Positions 1-6,677 of a DNA stretch of 8,750 nucleotides are shown in pieces (positions within the stretch are counted from its first letter, which is position 1; every line of letters begins with the position of its first letter). The translations under genes were made by a program, and so were the position numbers. This DNA is from an uncultured Collinsella sp. (GTDB lineage Bacteria > Actinomycetota > Coriobacteriia > Coriobacteriales > Coriobacteriaceae). The notes under the pieces are model-generated. The model did not search any database. It saw only the letters and a list, made by a program, of their open reading frames with translations, and was not told the origin of the DNA. The stretch is taken from NCBI GenBank assembly GCA_902489295.1, contig CABTZM010000082.1, positions 1 to 8,750 on the forward strand, in the 5' to 3' direction.

Positions 1-49
1 CTTCAACGTTCCTTCCTAGACTTCGCCGCCTCGGTCGACAAATCGAAAT

Positions 50-1033
50 TTAAGTTAGGTATCTGCGGTGGGATGCTTTGACGTTGCGCTGGTCGACCAT
101 TGCGTACCTTAATGTGGTGTCTATTTTTTTATGGCCAAGGAGCACCTGGACTTGTTCGATGGGCATTCCTTTGTCGATTGCCTTTGTAGCAAGCGTTCTT
201 CTGAACTTATGAGGGTGGACCCTTCCTAAATCAAGCTCGCGCCCCAGTTTTCTAAGCAGCGCCTCGACGCCGCCAATTTGTAGCCTCTCGTGTGGTGCCT
301 TGCTCGACACGAAGAGTGCTTCAGAGCTGTCCATTCGGGTTGACAGGTAATTCTCAATATGGACTTTAGTCTTTGCGTCAAAATAGACGATGCGGTCCTT
401 ATTCCCCTTGCCGTGTACGATGCACTCACGATTGATGGTGTCGATGGAGCTCCTGTCCAACGAGACAAGTTCGCCCACACGCATGCCCGTGGAGCGCAAC
501 AGGTCGATCAGGGCAAGGTTTCGGGGCGACCCGCAGTTATCGCAGAGAATCTCAACGACTTCATCGCTATACGTTTCCTTTATGGGCTGCGGAGCCTTGA
601 CTCTTTTAATGCGTCTTACCGGGCTCTTAATGATATGGTCCTCGTCTTCGAGCCATGAGTAGAAGCTTGAGATGATTCTTCGGACATTGTCGACGGTGAC
701 GCGACTGACGCCGGCTTTTTGCTGATAGTCGGAAAGATAGGATCTAATCTCTTCGGTTCCCAGGTCGCAAGCTGGTGTATCGAATGATTCGAGCATTTTA
801 TTGATGGTGGTTTCGTAGTAGGAGATGGTCCTATCCGAGCAGCCTTCGAGGCGTTTTGCGGACAGAAATAGATCTAGGAATGATTCGCTTTCACCGTCGC
901 CGCCGTCTTCAGCTAATTGGCTTTCATCGAAAAGGCAGTGCGATAAAACCTTTTTGAGCTGGCGGTTCTGCTGCGTGGTCAGGTAGGGGAGCATGAGACG
1001 GGTAATTTCTCTAGCCGTTTTCGTGAGATCCAT
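50..1033 (-). CDS. Tyrosine recombinase / integrase (XerC/D-like)
   Basis: This 327-aa protein is a site-specific DNA recombinase that would cut and rejoin DNA through a tyrosine-phosphate intermediate. The C-terminal catalytic domain (about 150-320) has the full active-site set: Arg185 in MRVGEL, Lys209 in HGKGNKDR, His275 and Arg278 in HPHKFRR, His301 in LLGHKKI, and the nucleophile Tyr310 in TLRYA. Residues about 50-140 form a SAM-like core-binding domain (DRTISYYETTINKML...). The extra N-terminal 50 residues are charged and unassigned. The ATG at 1033 follows an AGGAAGGA ribosome-binding site. The gene is co-oriented with the kinase upstream, 424 bp away. It is intact, so it may be active in mobility or DNA inversion. 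XerC/D housekeeping dimer resolution is less likely given the position beside an orphan kinase in AT-richer DNA. No att-site pair was recognised. Confidence 0.92.
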   Translation of the reverse strand: MDLTKTAREITRLMLPYLTTQQNRQLKKVLSHCLFDESQLAEDGGDGESESFLDLFLSAKRLEGCSDRTISYYETTINKMLESFDTPACDLGTEEIRSYLSDYQQKAGVSRVTVDNVRRIISSFYSWLEDEDHIIKSPVRRIKRVKAPQPIKETYSDEVVEILCDNCGSPRNLALIDLLRSTGMRVGELVSLDRSSIDTINRECIVHGKGNKDRIVYFDAKTKVHIENYLSTRMDSSEALFVSSKAPHERLQIGGVEALLRKLGRELDLGRVHPHKFRRTLATKAIDKGMPIEQVQVLLGHKKIDTTLRYAMVDQRNVKASHRRYLT

Positions 1034-1457
1034 GGTGGCGTCCTTCCTTGCGCGGTGGGTGGCGCTATTTCCCTTTGTTTACCCGTGCGTTATGGAAGGG
1101 ATGCCGGGTGGCACTTCCGCTGGGCCGCGTCAAGGGGGTCCGTGAAAACCCGCACGGACCTCTGCATCACTCCGGTGCGGCTTTGCCCGCAGAGCGAGAT
1201 GTTCAGAAGCGTTTTATTAACGGGGGACGCTTTTCGGACTCCTTTGATGGGGGTGCGGAAACACTGCTGAGGTTTGCGAATTGAGCAAGAGCGAGGGGTT
1301 CACTCGGTGCTCATCGCCTATCGTGTGCGGGTGGATGGTGCTGGCGGTTGTTTGAGATTGCAGTCGCACCGACGGGGTTGGACGGGGTCGGTACAAGGCG
1401 AGCACACCCCATGTCGTTTTGGTGGATGCATCTTTGTTGGCAGAGCGCTTGATAAGT
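1034..1457. other. Non-coding stretch between recombinase and kinase
   Basis: This 424-bp interval lies between two minus-strand genes. Short open frames exist on both strands, but none has a ribosome-binding site or recognisable protein sequence. It holds three hairpins between 1094 and 1191 (annotated separately) and a short direct repeat, GACGGGGT, twice within 1370-1390. I see no convincing terminator after the kinase stop and no clear sigma-70 promoter for the recombinase. Confidence 0.5.
1094..1191 (-). other. Cluster of three hairpins upstream of the recombinase gene
   Basis: Three inverted repeats occur within 98 bp. The first is GGAAG (1094-1098) with CTTCC (1114-1118), enclosing TGCC/GGCA. 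The second is GGTCCGTG (1137-1144) with CACGGACC (1153-1160), a perfect 8-bp pair around an 8-nt centre. The third is TGCGGC (1176-1181) with GCCGCA-like bases to 1191. CCGCAC (1150-1155) can instead pair with GTGCGG (1175-1180), so alternative folds are possible. No T-run follows, so these are not simple terminators. On the minus strand they lie 60-160 nt before the recombinase ATG, as a structured leader would. The 8-8-8 geometry of the middle pair also fits a tyrosine-recombinase core site. Neither role is shown by the sequence. Confidence 0.35.
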
Positions 1458-2972
1458 CTACGCAGGAGCGCGGAGAAGATCCTCCAGCATCGGGTCTATT
1501 CCGGCTGCGATTATGCCCTCGATCAAGTGCTGGGCGTGGAATCGACCAACTGTCCATGCGATATATGAAAGCGTCTGACAGGCGCGCTCCTTGACATCGA
1601 ATTTTGCTTTGCTCAGAACGACTGCCTCTGCGATGTCGGCAAATGCGTCGTGATCTCCCCATGTCTCACAGGCTTGTATCATGCCCTGGTCGATAGCATC
1701 CATAACAAAGGCGGCGTTGGTACTGTCGAGTCTTGCAAATTCGGCAACCGTGTTGGCGAACGCGGGAATTGAAACTATCCGTGTGCATAACTGCTCGTCA
1801 GTCATATCGAGAACCCATTCCGTAACATCTTCGTCGAGGATCCCCCGCGTCGCCTTATCTGCTAGATTCGCTTCTCGGTCCGCATCTGCCAGCAATGCTA
1901 GCTTTCGCCTTATAGCATTCAATAATTCTGCTGCGTCTTGGTATCTTTTCGACGGATCGTCTGCGGTTGCTTTCTCCGCAAGCGGACGAAGACGATGATT
2001 TGTTTTTACCGGATGCCCCGCGAGCACGAAGTTGATTATTCTTCCCAGGGAAAAGACATCGCTCCTCTTATCTCCGTCTCTTAGATAGACGAGTTGCTCG
2101 GGTGAACAGTAGAACCACTGCCCGTAATTGTTTGTGTTCGTGGTCTGGTAAGAGGAAATTGTGTTCAAGTTTTTTCCGAGTCCGAAATCGGCAATCTTTA
2201 GCTGCCCACCCAGCAGAAAAATGTTTGTGGGGCTTAAGTCACGGTGAATGTATCCGCGCGAGTGGATGTCGGCCATAGCACTGACTATCTGCTCAATTAT
2301 GGTCATCTTGATTTCTTCGGATAGAGGGTTGCTCATGAACTCCAGCAGCGTGGTCTCGCCGGCCTCCATTGTGTAGGAGCAATTGCTTTCGTTGAAATCA
2401 TAAACACGAAGAACCCCCGGCACCTCTGCTAGGTCCCTCATTATCTCGAATTCACGCTTGAAACGATGGCGGCTTCTTGCGTCAAGGGCCACTTCGGGCA
2501 TGAGCTTCTTCAGGACTTTGCCTGTTGACTTTTGTTTGAACGCTTCGGCAAAGCCGCCTTTCCCGATCGGGATTAGATCTGAATCGACCGCGATGAGCTT
2601 CATCTCGCCATCTGTTCCAACTACCTCAAGCTCATCGGAGATTAGTACGCGGTTGAACTGCTTCCTTGCTTTGTCTGCCTTTTCCCGGGCTTCTATTTCA
2701 TCGCAATTAAATGCACTGACCATGTACCTGAATCCAAGAACGATTGAGAAAAAACGGTCAATCCTGCCGCTCGATGCAACGCTGGCTATCTTTTCGGCGG
2801 CGTATCGCCATCTAGTGGGGGCGTTGCCGCTTTGATAAATGTCCCGGAAGCCGAAATTGTCATTAAAAAACGTTACTATTTGCGGTCCTGTCAAGTAACA
2901 GAACAATTCTTGTTCGTCACCTATGAATATTTTTGCGATAGATTCGACTGATCGTTCACTGAGCGACGGCAT
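1458..2972 (-). CDS. Soluble Hanks-type Ser/Thr protein kinase with AbiJ-like N-terminal domain
   Basis: This 504-aa protein should transfer phosphate from ATP to Ser/Thr of protein targets. The kinase domain (about 130-355) looks fully active: glycine loop IGKGGFAEAF (136-145), ATP lysine Lys155, alpha-C Glu174, HRD 243-245 with catalytic Asp245 and Asn250, DFG 262-264, and SPE 290-292 closing a Thr/Asn-rich activation segment. There is no membrane segment and no PASTA domain, unlike PknB-type kinases. Residues 1-90 (GPQIVTFFNDNFGF, then TRWRYAAEKI) resemble, from memory, the AbiJ-type N-terminal domains of abortive-infection proteins. Residues about 360-504 are all-helical and unassigned. 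The ATG at 2972 sits six bases after GGGGAG; a TTG at 2975 is the alternative start. Base composition is near 50% GC by eye, below dpaL, which suggests transfer. The kinase call is firm; a defence role is inferred. Confidence 0.92.
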   Translation of the reverse strand: MPSLSERSVESIAKIFIGDEQELFCYLTGPQIVTFFNDNFGFRDIYQSGNAPTRWRYAAEKIASVASSGRIDRFFSIVLGFRYMVSAFNCDEIEAREKADKARKQFNRVLISDELEVVGTDGEMKLIAVDSDLIPIGKGGFAEAFKQKSTGKVLKKLMPEVALDARSRHRFKREFEIMRDLAEVPGVLRVYDFNESNCSYTMEAGETTLLEFMSNPLSEEIKMTIIEQIVSAMADIHSRGYIHRDLSPTNIFLLGGQLKIADFGLGKNLNTISSYQTTNTNNYGQWFYCSPEQLVYLRDGDKRSDVFSLGRIINFVLAGHPVKTNHRLRPLAEKATADDPSKRYQDAAELLNAIRRKLALLADADREANLADKATRGILDEDVTEWVLDMTDEQLCTRIVSIPAFANTVAEFARLDSTNAAFVMDAIDQGMIQACETWGDHDAFADIAEAVVLSKAKFDVKERACQTLSYIAWTVGRFHAQHLIEGIIAAGIDPMLEDLLRAPA

Positions 2973-3266
2973 CAAGTTCTCCCCGTATTGTTGTCGCTAT
3001 CCAATCCATTTTGCTATGTTAAGCCATCCGTGCTTCTCTTTTTTGCTTGGTATGAGGCGTTATCGGGACATGTAAATCACGGCAAAAGTGGCTTGCTATG
3101 CGTGCGGATATATATGGGCTAGCATACCTCCAGCTTTTAGTTTTTCATATCAAGTACAAGCCGCGTGAGGCGGTCCTTATAGATTGAAGACTAGTGAGAT
3201 TGTTGCGCCACGTCTGGTGCAATGCGACAATTCGAGTAAAGACCAGTTGACAGGGGAGAGCGCGCC
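2973..3266. other. AT-rich divergent intergenic region
   Basis: This 294-bp gap separates the divergent kinase (-) and 213-aa gene (+) and must hold both promoters. It is AT-rich (for example TATATAT near 3108-3115), but I could not pair a good -35 with a good -10 in either direction. A hairpin, TTGCGCC (3203-3209) with GGTGCAA (3216-3222) and one G-T pair, lies 45 bp before the 213-aa start. It could be an operator or a leader stem. Confidence 0.35.
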
Positions 3267-3908
3267 ATGGGCGCTCATTACGGATGGGTTAACGTTACGA
3301 AAATGGAGTATCTGGGCAATGCACCATTCGCGATTTCCGTTGGGATTATGGAAAACTGTCGCTTCCCCAACGACCGCACTGATGTCGCCCTCACTCTGCT
3401 CGCCGGTCGCTGGCATGGTGATCTCGTCGCCTACGTGAGCGACTATACCAACCTTGAGGCGCTCGAGGGTGAGGGCTTTCGACGCATGGCGGAACTTATC
3501 CCCGAGAACCCGTGCGATTACATCGAAGACAATGGAACCGACGTCGGCGGCTTGTTCTCGTGCTTTATGGGCGCGGAAAGGTATTGCTCGACAGACGATG
3601 ACCCCGGTGCCGATTTCATGCATCCCTATCAGGGGCCATTCGACGAGGAGCCTGTATTCTATCGTTATGTGGTCAACGAGACACGCAAGGAGTACATCGA
3701 CCGCATGGGCGGCCAATATCTCTGCACGGTTGAAGGGAAAGACATTCTGGAGGACGTGACCCCAGCGATCCTGGGAGACACCAACCGTTTGGATTACCGG
3801 GGGCAGGAGGTCTTGGAAGGGCCTTGGGTGGGCGATGATATTACGCCCACCAACGACCGACCGGGCCCTGATTATACTGACGTGACACCTGATTACACCA
3901 TCTGGTAG
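3267..3908 (+). CDS. Hypothetical acidic soluble protein, 213 aa
   Basis: I do not recognise this family. The ATG at 3267 follows AGGGGAG at eight bases, a good ribosome-binding site. A later in-frame Met at 3303 has none. The protein is acidic, has no signal peptide or membrane segment, and its second half is rich in Asp, Pro and Tyr, ending in a DYT-rich tail (GPDYTDVTPDYTIW). Features that might help a profile search are LLAGRWHGDLVAYVSDY (about 44-60) and a Cys pair around FSCFMGAERYC. A long minus-strand frame overlaps it, but its translation is low quality and lacks a ribosome-binding site. The gene is divergent from the kinase and convergent with the 140-aa gene. It could be cargo of the left-hand segment or a native gene; its GC content is closer to the right side. 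Confidence 0.72.
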   Translation: MGAHYGWVNVTKMEYLGNAPFAISVGIMENCRFPNDRTDVALTLLAGRWHGDLVAYVSDYTNLEALEGEGFRRMAELIPENPCDYIEDNGTDVGGLFSCFMGAERYCSTDDDPGADFMHPYQGPFDEEPVFYRYVVNETRKEYIDRMGGQYLCTVEGKDILEDVTPAILGDTNRLDYRGQEVLEGPWVGDDITPTNDRPGPDYTDVTPDYTIW

Positions 3909-3972
3909 CAAGTCGAGCTGCAGACGGTCACATTTGGGTTTGTGTACCTGGGTTTAATATAGATATATTCGT

Positions 3973-4395
3973 CTACGTCCCCGCTATTCCGCGCGCCGCG
4001 CTCAGCAGCTCGTACTCCTTCTGGCTCCACTGGCGCAGTTCGGCCGCGTCGACGGCATTGCGGCACAGGTCCAGGAATACCTCGGCTCCCTCGCAGAAGC
4101 ACTCGCGGGCAAAGGCGCCGGATCCGTCCGCAACGCATACGCCGTCAGCAAAGAGCTTCCAGCTAGACGGCTCGCGAGAGTCGTCTCCAAGCAGCTTGAT
4201 CTGCAGCACGTGCGGGCTGCCGGCGGCGCAGAGTTCTTCCTCGAGCACCTGCACCGTAAAGCGCATCTGGTGGGAGAGGCTGCTCTTGATCATGGCCGAG
4301 GCGTAGCCATTTGGCTTATCCAGAAGATGCATGTGATTTGGTTTGACGATCAGGTTGTGGAAGTTACGCTCGCTGCGCACAGAGAAATTGTCCAT
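3973..4395 (-). CDS. Hypothetical protein, 140 aa
   Basis: I do not recognise this protein. The start chosen is the ATG at 4395, which follows AAAGGAG by five bases, an excellent ribosome-binding site; a longer frame reaching 4554 has no such signal. The protein starts MDNFSVRSERNFHNLIVKP, has no signal peptide or membrane segment, and is predicted to mix beta strands (QMRFTVQVLEEELC, HVLQIKLLG, SWKLFADGVCVADG) with two C-terminal helices (AEVFLDLCRNAVDAAELRQW and EYELLSAARG). It has several Cys but no clear metal-binding motif. It is convergent with the 213-aa gene, 64 bp apart, with no strong terminator between them. Codon use matches the GC-rich host, so it is probably a native coriobacterial gene. 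Confidence 0.7.
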   Translation of the reverse strand: MDNFSVRSERNFHNLIVKPNHMHLLDKPNGYASAMIKSSLSHQMRFTVQVLEEELCAAGSPHVLQIKLLGDDSREPSSWKLFADGVCVADGSGAFARECFCEGAEVFLDLCRNAVDAAELRQWSQKEYELLSAARGIAGT

Positions 4396-4484
4396 ACGGA
4401 CTCCTTTCATCGATGTTGGCAGGGCCACCGTGCCTCTTGGCCGGTTGGCGTCGGAATCGTGGAGCCAACTCTCTACCCCGACTC

Positions 4485-4513
4485 TGGATAAAACACGCCC
4501 GCTCCTTGCGGGC
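4485..4513 (-). terminator. Possible rho-independent terminator
   Basis: Reading the minus strand, a 6-bp GC stem GCCCGC/GCGGGC with a 5-nt loop (4513-4497) is followed by GTGTTTTATCC. The T-run is short (four T). It would stop transcription coming from the 328-aa membrane-protein gene, which ends about 280 bp upstream, before the 140-aa gene. Confidence 0.35.
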
Positions 4514-4615
4514 ACGATGGAGTCTATCAACGTGTACGGACAGAAATCAGGCACCGCTTGCGAAATGACGCGCGGGCGGCGCTTGATTTCGCCGGCTGTC
4601 GCTAGGCTTAAATCA

Positions 4616-4724
4616 GAAAAAGTGTCGAAATCAGCCGTGTAAAAGTATGGAAAAGTGTCGAAATCAGCCGTGTAAAAGTACGGAAAAGTGTCGAAATAGG
4701 CACCTTAAAACTTCGGAAAAGTGT
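4616..4724. repeat. 33-bp tandem repeat, three units plus a partial fourth
   Basis: Units begin at 4616, 4649, 4682 and 4715, exactly 33 bp apart. The core GGAAAAGTGTCGAAAT is the best-conserved part. Units 1 and 2 also share CAGCCGTGTAAAAGTA, unit 3 diverges in its second half, and unit 4 is only about 10 bp (GGAAAAGTGT). Clustered copies of a transposase-binding motif of this kind are typical of IS21-family element ends, so this may be a solo or decayed IS end. No transposase gene is present here. It is not a CRISPR array, because no variable spacers separate the units. Confidence 0.75.
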
Positions 4725-4794
4725 AGCTGGATGACAAAACAGCACTTAGAAGCCGGTGCTGGATGCGGGATCCTGCGGCCGCCTTCAGCCCTCG

Positions 4795-5781
4795 CTACTC
4801 GTCGTCCCCGTCGTTGGGGTCGCCCTTGAGGGTGTTGATGTCCAGGTACTGGTTGTCGTCCTCTTTTTCCTGCGTTGCCGATTCGGATGCGGTGGGGCCG
4901 CGGAACAGTTGGAATCCCTCAAACGCAATGACACCGAGCAGGGCAATGACAATGGCGATAAAGGCAACCTTGACTGCCTGCGGAAATTCCGAAAAACGCA
5001 GCGCCTTTTCCTCGGCGTAATAATCGGCGAAGCGCTCTTCGCCCGTGCTTTTGGTATACGCCGGTGCGGACGCGGCCTCCGGGTCATATTCCGGTGCAGG
5101 CGTGGCGGCGTACGGATCGTTGAGATAATCGCTCGATGTGGTGCCATAATCCTCGGTCTCGATGCGACCGGCGTCAGCATAGCCATCGGAATAATCGGAA
5201 TATGCTGCACCGCCCTCATAGCCCGCGGCGCTCGTGTTGGCGGCAAAAAGCGGGTTAACTGGAACGTCGAGCGCCGGCATGCCGGTAGAGGTCTCATCCA
5301 GATCGGCTGCAGCCCAGGAATCGTAGGCAACCTGATGGGCAACGGGCTCATCGAGCCTTGTGACCGGAGGCTTGCGTGCCGCAGGAACAGGCAACTGCTG
5401 GGCGCTGTACATAACGGTGCTGTCGGCCGATTTGCTCTGCGTCGCTGCAGCGAGAAACGCCGCCGTCTCGGACGGGTCGCTTGCGGGGCGGGGAGTGGGC
5501 GTGGGCGCCGAAGTGGGTGTGGGCGCAGACGCGGGCGTCGAAACAGGCGACTGCGCAGGAGCCGGCGCAGATGCGGGCTTAGGCGCAAGTGCGGGATTGG
5601 GGCTTGACGGGCGAGCCCAGCCGCCCATGAGTTCGTCGGCGGTCCACGGGCGATCATCCATCACGTCGTCAAGGCTCAGCGAAAACAAGTCGTCTTCACC
5701 CTCATCGAACATGCGGTGCACATGTCCACCAATTGCCGGAATCAATCCGCGACCGGTGCATGATGCCTTGCTCAACGCCAT
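4795..5781 (-). CDS. Acidic Ala/Pro-rich protein with one C-terminal membrane segment
   Basis: This 328-aa protein has no recognised enzymatic domain. From the chosen ATG (5781) the layout is: a short basic N-terminus, an acidic segment with a FSLSLDDVMDDRPW motif (about 33-46), a low-complexity Ala/Pro/Ser/Thr stretch (about 60-102), a Tyr/Asp/Ala-rich disordered region to about 255, one hydrophobic helix AVKVAFIAIVIALLGVIAF (about 269-287), and a 40-residue acidic tail. Basic residues before the helix suggest the N-terminus is inside the cell. The start follows AAAGGGTGG, and a perfect TATAAT lies 35 bp further up, which argues against a TTG start at 5877. A second ATG at 5712 (MFDEGEDDLF) is a possible alternative. 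The long disordered cytoplasmic part with a single anchor suggests a scaffold or envelope-associated role, but this is a guess. Confidence 0.78.
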   Translation of the reverse strand: MALSKASCTGRGLIPAIGGHVHRMFDEGEDDLFSLSLDDVMDDRPWTADELMGGWARPSSPNPALAPKPASAPAPAQSPVSTPASAPTPTSAPTPTPRPASDPSETAAFLAAATQSKSADSTVMYSAQQLPVPAARKPPVTRLDEPVAHQVAYDSWAAADLDETSTGMPALDVPVNPLFAANTSAAGYEGGAAYSDYSDGYADAGRIETEDYGTTSSDYLNDPYAATPAPEYDPEAASAPAYTKSTGEERFADYYAEEKALRFSEFPQAVKVAFIAIVIALLGVIAFEGFQLFRGPTASESATQEKEDDNQYLDINTLKGDPNDGDDE

Positions 5782-5815
5782 TCTGTTCCACCCTTTCGAA
5801 ATACTAATGACATCG

Positions 5816-5821
5816 ATTATA
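5816..5821 (-). promoter_or_regulatory. Consensus -10 box for the 328-aa gene
   Basis: The minus strand reads TATAAT here, a perfect sigma-70 type -10 hexamer. It predicts a transcript start near 5809 and a leader of about 28 nt before the ATG at 5781. No good -35 hexamer is seen at 16-19 bp (closest ACCGAG). Confidence 0.5.
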
Positions 5822-5904
5822 TGGAACTTCCCAAGCGGCTCGGTCTTGGATTCATGCTTTCCAGAACTCGCGCCCAAAAGGGGAGGGGCAATCCAGGTGA
5901 GTGC

Positions 5905-6558
5905 CTACTTGTCGCCTGCTGCCGCCTTGGCCTCATTGAGGTAGCTATAGAAGCTGTATTTGGAGATGCCAAAGAACTCGCAGGCGCGCTCACTCGACTT
6001 GGAAATGAGGAAGGCGCCGCGACGGTCGAGGTAGCCAATGGCACGAATGCGCTCGTCTTTGGTCATGAGTGCCGCGGGCTTGCCCACAAACTGCTCGCAC
6101 TCGTGCAGCAGGTCCTCGAGCAGGTCACCGATGTTCTTGGTAATGGGCTCGGGCTCGGTATAGCCCGTGCCGCCGGTGCCGGTAAAGGCGTCGAGCGAAC
6201 GCTCAAAAGCCTTCATAAGCGTAATTTCAAAGTTGATGCCCAAAAGGCCGGCGGGCTTGCCCTCGTCGTTGCGGATAAAGATGGTCGAGGACTTGAGCAG
6301 CTTGCCGTCGGTGGTTTTGGTGAGGTACGGCTCTCGGTCGTGCACGTCGGTGGTGCCCTCGTGCATGGACTCAAACACAATATGGCTGGGGCCGTCACCC
6401 AGTTTGCGCCCGCTGACGTGGCCGTTTTCGATCACCACGATGGAGTGGTCCACGTCCTCGGTCTCCAGATCGTGGACGACGACTTCGCAGTTGGGGCCAA
6501 ATTGGAGCGCCAGGCCGTGTGCAAGGCGCTTATAAAACTCAATCTGTGCGGGGGTCAT
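5905..6558 (-). CDS. YheO/DauR-type PAS-HTH transcriptional regulator
   Basis: This 217-aa protein is a DNA-binding regulator of the family that includes E. coli YheO and Pseudomonas DauR (repressor of D-arginine use). Residues about 5-118 form the YheO-like PAS domain (VVVHDLET at 26-33, SIVVIENGHVSGRKLGD, GLLGINFEITLM). Residues about 165-210 form the C-terminal helix-turn-helix (RIRAIGYLDRRGAFLISKSSE up to FFGISKYSFYSYL). The ATG at 6558 follows AGGAAGG by four bases, and an upstream GTG at 6588 is less likely. It is divergent from dpaL across 277 bp, so it most likely controls dpaL-ygeY, with an amino acid or pathway intermediate sensed by the PAS domain. Whether it activates or represses cannot be told from sequence. 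Confidence 0.9.
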   Translation of the reverse strand: MTPAQIEFYKRLAHGLALQFGPNCEVVVHDLETEDVDHSIVVIENGHVSGRKLGDGPSHIVFESMHEGTTDVHDREPYLTKTTDGKLLKSSTIFIRNDEGKPAGLLGINFEITLMKAFERSLDAFTGTGGTGYTEPEPITKNIGDLLEDLLHECEQFVGKPAALMTKDERIRAIGYLDRRGAFLISKSSERACEFFGISKYSFYSYLNEAKAAAGDK

Positions 6559-6677
6559 GGGTGCCTTCCTAAAAATTAGTTTGGGCACACTTTGCCATAA
6601 ACCACACTTGTTCGCAAATAACGAAAGCGTCGCTGCGTTATGTGACCGTTCGGCGGCGAAAAGGTACCGATTACGGC

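Larger units (their letters stand above)
4396..4794. other. Non-coding stretch with hairpin and tandem repeat
   Basis: This 399-bp interval lies between two minus-strand genes. It contains a terminator-like hairpin (4497-4513) and a 33-bp tandem repeat (4616-4724), annotated separately. The promoter of the 140-aa gene should lie within 4396-4495, but I could not identify a convincing one. A small plus-strand frame through the repeats exists only because 33 is a multiple of three. Confidence 0.5.

Noticed and set aside
1137..1160. Invertible promoter flanked by recombinase sites
   Set aside because: Only one 8-8-8 inverted repeat is seen. No second copy in suitable orientation lies nearby; the one other match to an arm is inside dpaL and looks like chance.
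1048..1405. Small frames on both strands between recombinase and kinase
   Set aside because: They have no ribosome-binding site, no recognisable sequence, and overlap hairpin-rich DNA.
3247..3252. Perfect TTGACA as a -35 box for the 213-aa gene
   Set aside because: It abuts the ribosome-binding site, only 14 bp before the ATG, leaving no room for a -10 and leader.
3177..3911. Long minus-strand frame (244 aa) opposite the 213-aa gene
   Set aside because: It lacks a ribosome-binding site and recognisable composition. The plus-strand frame has a good ribosome-binding site and more protein-like sequence.
4616..4724. CRISPR array
   Set aside because: The units are contiguous 33-bp tandem copies without variable spacers, and no cas genes are nearby.
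4647..4829. Small plus-strand frame with an 11-residue repeat (EKCRNQPCKST)
   Set aside because: The frame stays open only because the DNA repeat is 33 bp. There is no ribosome-binding site and the downstream sequence is not protein-like.
4756..5657. Long frames on both strands (283 and 290 aa) over the membrane-protein gene
   Set aside because: They are Arg-rich or Pro-rich shadows of the Ala/Pro low-complexity coding stretch and have no ribosome-binding site.
5782..5877. TTG start at 5877 for the 328-aa gene
   Set aside because: The TATAAT box at 5816-5821 and a good ribosome-binding site before the ATG at 5781 place the start downstream.
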